This document shows positions 1-5,537 of a DNA stretch of 5,537 bases, one piece after another. Position numbers and translations under genes: made by a program. The stretch spans positions 1-5,537 of the forward strand of contig JBDHIK010000151.1 of NCBI GenBank assembly GCA_039587475.1. Reading direction: 5' to 3'. Below the pieces are notes generated by a model. It was given only the letters and a program-made list of their open reading frames with translations. It did no database searches and was not told the DNA's origin. The number at the start of each line of letters is the position of its first letter. Within the stretch, counting starts at the first letter, position 1. Source of the stretch: N074bin45 sp039587475. Its GTDB lineage: Bacteria; Gemmatimonadota; Gemmatimonadetes; Gemmatimonadales; GWC2-71-9.

Positions 1-2097
1 GCCGTTCCGGGGGACGTCCCGCTTCGGGTGCAGGGCATATGGACAACCCCGGGCTACTACCGCGCATACGATAGCCAACCGCTGCTCGGCCGCGCATTCA
101 CCCAGGACGATGTCGATCGCGGCGGCGACGTCGTGGTTCTCGGCCACGGACTGTGGCGCAGCCGGTTCGGTGCGGACTCGACCGTCATCGGGGAACGCCT
201 CACGGCCTTTGCCACGGATCGCCCGGATGAGGCCTCGTCGTTCACGATCATCGGGGTGCTCCCCGAGTCCTACTGGAGCATGACCGGCGACTTCGACCTG
301 CTGCTCCCTCTCTCGACGACGCGCCGACCGACGACGGTGCTCGCCGCTCCCGGGGTGACGCCGGCGCAACTGGCCGACCACCTCACGGCCTACGTACGCG
401 ATCATCGGGCGACGGATCCCTCGTGGCGCATGCATGTCGAGCCGGCGCGGGACGCCTACGTGCGACAGGTTCGGCCGGCGCTCACCCTGCTCCTCCTGAC
501 CGGCCTGGTGGTTCTGGCGGTCGTGGCGGGTAACGTCACCGTGCTGGTGCTGGTGCGGGCGCTGCGGAAGGAGCGCGAACTGGCGGTGCGGCGGGCCTTG
601 GGAGCGGGGCAGGGCAGCCTGATGGCGGGCTGGTTGGCCGAGGCGCTGGTGCTGATGGTTCCGGCGGCGGCTCTGGCCCTGGCATGGGCGTTCGTGGTGC
701 AGCGCACCGTGTCGGGGTTGGTCGAGCGCCAGCTTCAGGTCGCGGTGCCCGGCGGCGTGCTGCCCGTCCTTCCGGCGGCGGTGGTGCTGGTGACGTGCCT
801 GACGGCTGCCCTGCTGGCGGTGCTCGTAGCCGTGGCGCCGGTTCTGGCCGGGGCGGTCAAACGGCTGACCCCGTCGATGGTCCTCGGTGGAGCGGGAGCA
901 CCGAGCGATCCCCGGTCCCGCAGTCTGGCGCGCCAGGGGTTGGTGACGCTCGAGGTGGCCTTGTCACTGGTCCTGTTGGTGGCTGCGGGCCTGATGACGC
1001 GGAGTGCCATGGGGCTCGAGCGGGCCACGTTGGGATTCGAGCCTCGAGGGCTGCTGCGGGCCTACGTGTCATTGCACCCCAGCCGGTATCCCGACACAGA
1101 GGATCAACGATCCTTCTACGCCACGTTGTCTGACCGAGTCAACGGTCTCCCTGGAGTACCGGGTTCCGCTCTGGTCGACGCCTACCCGTTCCAGGTGACG
1201 CGCGGTTCGTTGCTGGAAGCCTCCGGTCGTTCGGCGGAGGACCTCGCTGGAACGCGTGCCGTGCGCCAGGTCGTCAGCGCCGACTACTTCTCCACGATGG
1301 ACATCGCGTTGCGGCGCGGCAGGCTGTTCGATCCTGCCGGCGGACCCCAGGTCGTGGTGTCGCGACGATTGGCCGAATCGGTGTGGCCCGGCCGGAATCC
1401 GGTCGGCCAACGTCTCCGGGTGGGCACGTGGCGCCGACTGGCGAGTCCTGCCGAAGAACCGTGGCGCGAGGTCGTCGGCGTGGTGGACGACGTGGCCAAG
1501 ACGCTGACCGGACGCAACTGGCCTGATGTCTACCTGCCGTTCGACCAGGCCGTCCGGCCCGACATGTACCTCGTGGTTCGCAGCGAGCGGGATCACGCCT
1601 CGCTGGGGCGCGAGCTCCAGGACGTTGCGGCCCAGCTCGATCCGGCGCTTCCGCTGTCGGACATCGAGTCGATGCCCTTGGTGATCGACCGTGAACTGGC
1701 GCGACCCCGATTCCTCGCGCTGCTGGTGTCGGGCTACGCAGTGCTCGCCGTCGCCCTGGCGCTGTCGGGTGTGTTCGGCACCCTGGCGTTCATGGTGGCA
1801 CAGCGCCGCCGTGAGATTGCCGTTCGCCTTGCGGTTGGCGCCGGCGCCGGGCGTCTGGTGGGGTGGGTGGTGGGCAAGGGGCTGCGACTGGTGGCCGGTG
1901 GCCTGGTGCTCGGGCTCATCGGGTCCCTGGCGCTGGGTCGACTGATCGCGTCCTTGCTGCACGGGGTGCCCGCCACGGATCCCGTCACGTTGGTCGTGGT
2001 GTTGACGCTCCTGGTGGCGGCGGCCCTCCTCGCCACCTGGGTTCCGGCCCGGCGGGCGACCCGGGTGGCCCCCGCCGAGGTGCTGCGGGCCGAATAG
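1..2097 (+). CDS. ADOP-type (duplicated MacB/FtsX) ABC transporter permease, 5' partial
   Basis: Inner-membrane permease of the MacB/FtsX superfamily, closest to the acidobacterial duplicated orphan permeases (ADOP), which carry two PCD-FtsX units in one chain. Reading is open to base 1 and the first codons already fit the MacB periplasmic domain, so the GTG at 28 is internal and the true start lies upstream. Numbering from base 1 (698 residues): periplasmic domain 1 runs to about 158 (GRAF at 30-33, LWRSRFG at 51-57, IGVLP at 84-88). Membrane segments lie near 160-185, 208-233, 254-286 and 312-334. Periplasmic domain 2 spans about 345-565 (GVVDDV, then DVYLPFDQ near 509-516), followed by membrane segments near 571-599, 620-649 and 662-681. 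The lost N-terminus should hold one more segment, giving the family's eight. The cytoplasmic motif after the first segment of each FtsX unit is duplicated (RELAVRRALGAG and REIAVRLAVGAG). No ATPase is visible in the window. The substrate is unknown; efflux or lipid/lipoprotein handling are family-level guesses. Confidence 0.93.
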   Translation, partial: AVPGDVPLRVQGIWTTPGYYRAYDSQPLLGRAFTQDDVDRGGDVVVLGHGLWRSRFGADSTVIGERLTAFATDRPDEASSFTIIGVLPESYWSMTGDFDLLLPLSTTRRPTTVLAAPGVTPAQLADHLTAYVRDHRATDPSWRMHVEPARDAYVRQVRPALTLLLLTGLVVLAVVAGNVTVLVLVRALRKERELAVRRALGAGQGSLMAGWLAEALVLMVPAAALALAWAFVVQRTVSGLVERQLQVAVPGGVLPVLPAAVVLVTCLTAALLAVLVAVAPVLAGAVKRLTPSMVLGGAGAPSDPRSRSLARQGLVTLEVALSLVLLVAAGLMTRSAMGLERATLGFEPRGLLRAYVSLHPSRYPDTEDQRSFYATLSDRVNGLPGVPGSALVDAYPFQVTRGSLLEASGRSAEDLAGTRAVRQVVSADYFSTMDIALRRGRLFDPAGGPQVVVSRRLAESVWPGRNPVGQRLRVGTWRRLASPAEEPWREVVGVVDDVAKTLTGRNWPDVYLPFDQAVRPDMYLVVRSERDHASLGRELQDVAAQLDPALPLSDIESMPLVIDRELARPRFLALLVSGYAVLAVALALSGVFGTLAFMVAQRRREIAVRLAVGAGAGRLVGWVVGKGLRLVAGGLVLGLIGSLALGRLIASLLHGVPATDPVTLVVVLTLLVAAALLATWVPARRATRVAPAEVLRAE

Positions 2098-2111
2098 GTG
2101 TCGTCACGGGG

Positions 2112-2140
2112 CTGGCCCGGCCGCGCATCTCCGGTATATT
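2112..2140 (+). promoter_or_regulatory. Possible promoter for the DinB-like gene
   Basis: TATATT at 2135-2140 matches the sigma-70 -10 consensus at five of six positions and is a clear AT island in GC-rich sequence. With a 17-base spacer the -35 would be CTGGCC at 2112-2117, only three of six matches. A start near 2147 would leave a leader of roughly 27 bases with the Shine-Dalgarno well placed. The weak -35 and the unknown host sigma factor keep this tentative; read-through from the permease gene is the alternative. Confidence 0.35.
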
Positions 2141-2160
2141 CGCAGCCGACCCATCAACCC

Positions 2161-2166
2161 GAGAGG
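2161..2166 (+). promoter_or_regulatory. Ribosome binding site of the DinB-like gene
   Basis: The purine run GAGAGG sits seven bases before the ATG at 2174, normal Shine-Dalgarno spacing. It supports that ATG, which also begins a proper signal peptide, over the other-frame ATG at 2172 region shadows and later in-frame starts. Confidence 0.7.
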
Positions 2167-2173
2167 ATCAGTC

Positions 2174-2716
2174 ATGAAAGCACGTATCCCAGTCATTCTG
2201 GGGCTATTGGTAGCTGGCACGGCCGGCACGATGCAGGCCCAGGCGACGGTGGACGTCGAAGAGATCCGGGCCATGCTGCTCGACGGCTTCGAGAAGGCCC
2301 GCACCATGGACGTCGAGTTCGCCCAGGCCATTCCGGACTCGGCGCTGCGCTGGGCTCCGACCGAGGGCGTCCGCACCTTCAGCGACCAGGTGGCCCATGC
2401 CGGGTTGGGGAACACCTTGTTCGTGGCCGGGCCGGTCATGGGGCAGTCACGTCCCGAGCGCGGCGACACCGCCGTCTACCTCAATGACAAGCAGGAACTG
2501 GTCGCCGCGCTGCACCGCGCCTACGACTACGTCATCGTGAGCGTGCAGACGCTGCCGGCCGAGGAATTCCTCGCGGAGACCACGCTGTTCGGGCAGCAGA
2601 TGCCCAAGTGGCGCGTCCTGGTGCAGGCCCTGACGCACGGCATCTGGACCCGGGGCCAGCTGGTGCCGTATTTCCGGATGAACGGGGTGGCGCCGCCCAG
2701 TTATCGGGCCTTCTAG
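2174..2716 (+). CDS. Exported DinB-family protein (DinB_2-like four-helix bundle)
   Basis: A 180-residue protein. Residues 1-24 form a signal peptide: basic start (K2, R4), hydrophobic stretch from about 5 to 18, and a QAQA end giving a likely cut after A24, so the mature protein of about 156 residues should act in the periplasm or envelope. The rest resembles the DinB/YfiT-like metal-binding bundle: an early helix from about 27, a QVAH motif with H75, and the C-terminal signature H155-x3-T159-RGQL followed by YFRMNG and PP at 174-175. Family members normally bind a divalent metal with three histidines, the last two as HxxxH before RGQL. Here the second is threonine (ACC at 2648-2650), so the site is probably altered or lost. 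The gene follows the permease by 76 bases on the same strand and may be co-transcribed or use its own weak promoter. Biochemical role unknown; related bundles include thiol transferases and hydrolases, but no activity can be assigned. Family call is firm, function is not. Confidence 0.88.
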   Translation: MKARIPVILGLLVAGTAGTMQAQATVDVEEIRAMLLDGFEKARTMDVEFAQAIPDSALRWAPTEGVRTFSDQVAHAGLGNTLFVAGPVMGQSRPERGDTAVYLNDKQELVAALHRAYDYVIVSVQTLPAEEFLAETTLFGQQMPKWRVLVQALTHGIWTRGQLVPYFRMNGVAPPSYRAF

Positions 2717-2763
2717 GGAAGAGGGAGGGGAGGAGAGGAAGGAGATCGGAGTGGGGAGCGGAG
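2715..2763. other. Polypurine/polypyrimidine tract between convergent genes
   Basis: The + strand is unbroken purine from 2715 to 2745 (31 bases) and, to 2763, has only four pyrimidines (2746, 2747, 2752, 2759). It starts in the DinB stop codon. G runs at 2716-2718, 2723-2725, 2727-2730 and 2753-2756 could allow a quadruplex in the DinB transcript tail. On the - strand it is C-rich and nearly G-free, as in Rho loading sites, and would lie just past the kinase stop. Either termination role is inference. Confidence 0.6.
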
Positions 2764-2783
2764 TCGCCGATGGCCGACGGCGA
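2764..2783 (-). terminator. Small hairpin just after the kinase stop codon
   Basis: TCGCCG at 2764-2769 and CGGCGA at 2778-2783 are perfect inverted copies, a six-base GC-rich stem with an eight-base loop. On the - strand it begins one base after the kinase TGA (2785-2787). No U-tract follows on either strand, so it is not a standard intrinsic terminator. It may act with the C-rich stretch beyond it, or merely protect the transcript end. Short GC-rich stems are common by chance at this base composition. Confidence 0.3.
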
Positions 2784-2784
2784 G

Positions 2785-5472
2785 TCAGTTCCCCGCTTTG
2801 GCGCGCAGTTCCTCGAAGAAGTTCTGCACCAGCACCAGGTTGCCGGAGATGTCTCCCTTGCCGGTCCGTTCGACGACGATGAAGCGCCCATCGGGCGCCA
2901 CGGCGTACATGACGTTGCCCGAATTCCGCTCGTATTCGTTCTGGGCCGGCATGACGATCCTCGCGGTGACGGTGGCCGCGGCCGGCCCCGAGGTCATGTC
3001 GAGCTGTACGATGGTCTGGCCTTCGCTGCCGTAGTAGAGGTACTTCCCGTCCGCACTCCACATGGGGAACGCGCCACCATCGGTCGACAACTGCCAGCGG
3101 CCTTGCTCGACGTCGGGGAACGGTCGCAGGTAGATCTGTTCGTCTCCGGATTCGTCGGAATGGTATGCCAACCAGCGCCCGTCGGGAGAGACCACCGGCC
3201 CCCGCGTCTCGAAGTCCGAGACGACGAGCGGGATGGGCGCGCTATCGACACCGGGGCGGATGGCCCAGATGTCGTCCGAAGCATTCGTTCGGAGGACCAG
3301 CCAGGTCCCATCGGCCGTCCAACTCATCTCGCGGTAATCCTCGTCGAGTTCCAGCAACTTGCGGGCTTCGCCGCTGCCGTCGGCCCGGCGCGTCCAGAGT
3401 TCAGGACGGCCCCGGCGGGATACATAGGTGACCGACAGGCCATCCGGCGTCCACACGGGGTTGAAGTTGGCCTCACCGTCGAAGGTGAGACGGGTCAGGG
3501 GCCCCCGGTCGAGTTGCTTGATCCAGACGTCGGACCTCGTGTTGTCGATGATGGTGACGGCCAGGCGCCCGCCGTCGGGTGAGAGGGCCAGCCCTTCGAA
3601 CTCCTCGTCCTTGGTCCAGGACGCATCGACGGCGGTCGTGCCGCCGCCCGGCGAGGCCCAGACGATGCGCTCTGCGGTATTGATCCCCGTGGTGGCGTAC
3701 ACCAGGGTCCCGTCGTCCGCCAGCGCCACGTCGGTGCCGCCGGACGTGCGCGCGTCCAACCCGTCAATGATGGCCACCGATGGGCCGGTGAGGGTGAGCG
3801 CGTCCTGGTCCATCGGCGCCGCCATCAGAGTGCCCTCGGCGGTGACGTAGACCAGGTGGCCCGACTTGGCGTACAGCCCGTACTGCCCGACCACCGCACC
3901 GCGGGACTGGCCCGTCGCCAGGTCGAAGAGGTGGACCTGGTATTCCCAGTGTTCGTTGGCATTGTCCGATGTGACGGTGGCGATGACGCCCTTGCCGTTG
4001 GGCAGGATGGTGGGATCCCAGAAACGTGAGCCCTCCTCGCCGGCCTGGAGCGTCACCACCTCTTCGAACCCGTCTCCATCCGGGAGCTGCCGGAGAATGG
4101 TCGCCGTGCGGTTGTTCACCAGATACAGCGTGTTGTCCGGACCCCAGGCGTAGTCGATCAACCCGGTCGAATCCAACACCGTGATGGGCGGCCCACCCAG
4201 GAGGGAGGCGATCTTGAGCGGCCAGGGCCTGCCCCGGCCCTCGAGGAAGGCTACGCTCCGGCCATCGGGCGACACCCGGGGGAAGATGCCGTGCTCGGTG
4301 CCGGGGATGGGAGTGGCGTGGAGTCGATCGAACGGCCGGCGATACAGCATGTTCGGCTCGCCATCATCCTCCACGTCGCCCATGTAGATGAGTTCCGACC
4401 CGTCGGGGGTCAGGGCCAGGCGGTTGGGCGTCCCCGGCCCACGGTACACCGGTTCCGCGACTTCGTCGGGGATCAGGACGAAGCGGGCCAGGCGCTGGGC
4501 GGGTTCAGGCCTGGTGCCCAGCCAGGCCGCAAGGCCCAGGGCCAGGAGCGCCACTGCGCCGGCCCCGATGCTGACGGGGTTCCACAGCGACCGGCCGGCG
4601 GCCGCCTCCCGGGCCTGTGGCAGAGCGGTGCTGAAGGCCGGGTTGCTGAGGGCTTCGGCGAACGCCACGGCCGTGGCGAAGCGGTCGGCCGGGAGCTTGC
4701 TCAGCGCCTTGTCGATGGCCGCGGCCACGTGGGGCGGAACCGTGTCCCGCGCCGCGGTGACGGGTGGGGCCTTCTCGGTGATGACCTTGGCCACGATGGC
4801 CTGGGCCGTGGAGCCGGTGTAGGGCGGGTCCCCGGCCAGCATTTCGTACAACATCGCGCCAAGTGAGTACACGTCGCTCCGGGCGTCCAGTTCACGATCG
4901 CCCATGGCCTGCTCGGGGCTCATGTACTGCGGCGTGCCGATGGAGAGTCCAGTCTCGGTGAGCCTGGTGCCGCCGGCCGCAGCCGAGATGGCGAGGGCGA
5001 TGCCGAAATCGGCGATCAGCGCCTGGCCGTCGTGGAGCAGCACGTTCTCGGGCTTGATGTCGCGGTGGATGACGCCGTTCCGGTGGGCGTAATCGAGCGC
5101 GCTGGCCAGGCTGCGGGTGATTTCGACGGCGTCCTCCAATGCCAACTGTTTTTCCCGGTTCAGCTTGTCGCGCAACGTGTCGCCCTCGACGTAGGGCATG
5201 ACGTAGAACAGGAACGAGTCGGCCTCGCCCGAGTCGTGCAGCGGCAGGATGTGGGGGTGCTGCAGGTTGGCGGTAACCTTGATCTCGTTCAGGAACCGCT
5301 CGGCCCCGATGACCGCGGCCAGTTCGGGGCGCAGCACCTTGAGGGCCACCTTGCGATCGTGGCGCACGTCGTGGGCCAGGTAGACCATGGCCATGCCGCC
5401 CTCGCCCAGTTCCCGTTCGATGCGGTAGCGGTCGGCGACGGCCGGCGTCAGGCGTTCGGTGATTTCGGACAT
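2785..5472 (-). CDS. Membrane serine/threonine protein kinase with C-terminal PD40/TolB-like propeller
   Basis: An 895-residue Hanks-type (PknB-like) kinase joined through one membrane helix to a beta-propeller. The kinase domain spans about 16-275: glycine loop GEGGMA (23-28), ATP lysine K45 in VALK, likely alphaC glutamate E63, catalytic HRDIKPEN (136-143), DFG (155-157), an activation loop with T169, T172, T174, S177 and T180 as possible phosphosites, SPE (185-187) and D200 in SDVYSLG. All catalytic residues are present, so it should be active. A hydrophobic helix at about 301-319 would place the kinase in the cytoplasm and residues 325-895 outside it. That part holds about eleven SPDG-like units (near 355, 400, 444, 490, 585, 630, 675, 719, 761, 806, 859) typical of PD40 blades. 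The end, LVLVQNFFEELRAK, matches the closing strand and helix (VVLNWFEEL-like) common in these proteins. The ATG is fixed by an in-frame TAG four codons upstream, yet no Shine-Dalgarno precedes it. It is convergent with the DinB gene. Ligand and substrates are unknown. Confidence 0.95.
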   Translation of the reverse strand: MSEITERLTPAVADRYRIERELGEGGMAMVYLAHDVRHDRKVALKVLRPELAAVIGAERFLNEIKVTANLQHPHILPLHDSGEADSFLFYVMPYVEGDTLRDKLNREKQLALEDAVEITRSLASALDYAHRNGVIHRDIKPENVLLHDGQALIADFGIALAISAAAGGTRLTETGLSIGTPQYMSPEQAMGDRELDARSDVYSLGAMLYEMLAGDPPYTGSTAQAIVAKVITEKAPPVTAARDTVPPHVAAAIDKALSKLPADRFATAVAFAEALSNPAFSTALPQAREAAAGRSLWNPVSIGAGAVALLALGLAAWLGTRPEPAQRLARFVLIPDEVAEPVYRGPGTPNRLALTPDGSELIYMGDVEDDGEPNMLYRRPFDRLHATPIPGTEHGIFPRVSPDGRSVAFLEGRGRPWPLKIASLLGGPPITVLDSTGLIDYAWGPDNTLYLVNNRTATILRQLPDGDGFEEVVTLQAGEEGSRFWDPTILPNGKGVIATVTSDNANEHWEYQVHLFDLATGQSRGAVVGQYGLYAKSGHLVYVTAEGTLMAAPMDQDALTLTGPSVAIIDGLDARTSGGTDVALADDGTLVYATTGINTAERIVWASPGGGTTAVDASWTKDEEFEGLALSPDGGRLAVTIIDNTRSDVWIKQLDRGPLTRLTFDGEANFNPVWTPDGLSVTYVSRRGRPELWTRRADGSGEARKLLELDEDYREMSWTADGTWLVLRTNASDDIWAIRPGVDSAPIPLVVSDFETRGPVVSPDGRWLAYHSDESGDEQIYLRPFPDVEQGRWQLSTDGGAFPMWSADGKYLYYGSEGQTIVQLDMTSGPAAATVTARIVMPAQNEYERNSGNVMYAVAPDGRFIVVERTGKGDISGNLVLVQNFFEELRAKAGN

Positions 5473-5478
5473 GGGAGA

Positions 5479-5484
5479 AAGCTA
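5479..5484 (-). promoter_or_regulatory. Possible leaderless -10 box of the kinase gene
   Basis: Read on the - strand, TAGCTT fits the TANNNT pattern and ends six bases before the kinase ATG, so transcription could start at or very near the A of the ATG. The bases between are TCTCCC, which cannot serve as a Shine-Dalgarno. No good -35 is seen 17-18 bases further up. A short pattern like this arises by chance easily. Confidence 0.25.
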
Positions 5485-5520
5485 AGCATCAGGCGCGGTC
5501 CCGCCATCTTTGGGTCGTGG

Positions 5521-5537
5521 TGAGTAGTGAGTAGTGA
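5521..5537. repeat. Heptamer tandem repeat at the window edge
   Basis: Two complete copies of TGAGTAG followed by TGA, running to the last base, so the array may be longer. It lies about 50 bases upstream of the kinase start, in the only non-coding stretch at this end. Stops in all frames result on the + strand, so no gene reads rightward through it. Function unknown; with just over two copies it may be slippage or part of a dispersed intergenic repeat. Confidence 0.55.

Noticed and set aside
28..30. GTG as the start of the permease
   Set aside because: The frame is open to base 1 and the protein at this point is already inside the periplasmic domain, so the start lies outside the window.
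1069..1962. Long - strand open frame (297 codons) antisense to the permease
   Set aside because: Gln/His/Arg-rich translation with no recognisable domain, fully opposite well-conserved permease sequence; a shadow frame.
2107..2119. CGGG/CCCG four-base stem after the permease stop
   Set aside because: Too short, with no T-tract; expected by chance at this GC content, so not called a terminator.
2741..2753. AAGGAG followed by GTG at 2751, resembling a start site for a small + strand gene
   Set aside because: The Shine-Dalgarno likeness comes from the purine tract; the frame is short, lies antisense to the kinase end, and gives an unremarkable Arg/Cys-rich peptide.
2608..3582. Long + strand open frame (324 codons) overlapping the DinB end and antisense to the kinase
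   Set aside because: It runs opposite the kinase's propeller codons and across the DinB 3' end. Its composition is that of a GC-rich shadow frame and no domain is recognisable.
4291..4866. Open frame (191 codons) on + opposite the kinase domain
   Set aside because: Gly/Arg-rich shadow of conserved kinase codons, with no motif of its own.

Overview
The window is GC-rich and densely coding. It holds three protein genes: the end of a large ABC-type permease on the + strand, a small exported DinB-fold protein just downstream on the same strand, and a membrane-anchored serine/threonine kinase with a C-terminal beta-propeller on the - strand, convergent with the first two. A duplicated orphan MacB/FtsX permease next to a kinase joined to a PD40/TolB-like propeller, plus a DinB protein with a signal peptide, fits soil-type Gemmatimonadota or Acidobacteriota best. 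The kinase wording (for example GEGGMAMVY and HRDIKPEN followed by VLLHDG) looks most like Gemmatimonadota. This assignment rests on family knowledge and was not tested by a search.

Layout. Positions 1-2097 (+): FtsX/MacB-type permease, cut at its 5' end by the window edge. Positions 2098-2173: 76-base gap with a possible promoter and a good Shine-Dalgarno. Positions 2174-2716 (+): DinB-like protein with signal peptide, in which one expected metal-ligand histidine is a threonine. Positions 2717-2784: convergent gap with an almost pure purine tract on the + strand and a small hairpin touching the kinase stop codon. Positions 2785-5472 (-): 895-residue kinase-TM-propeller protein. Positions 5473-5537: kinase upstream region with no Shine-Dalgarno, a -10-like box at leaderless spacing, and a heptamer tandem repeat reaching the window edge.

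Function together. The permease and DinB protein could be co-transcribed but share no evident pathway. The kinase probably senses something outside the cytoplasm through its propeller and signals inward; its substrates are not visible here. I found no mobile element, CRISPR array, tRNA or rRNA. I see no convincing new multi-gene system. The points most worth checking are the altered DinB metal site, the asymmetric purine/pyrimidine tract between the convergent genes, and the possible leaderless start of the kinase.
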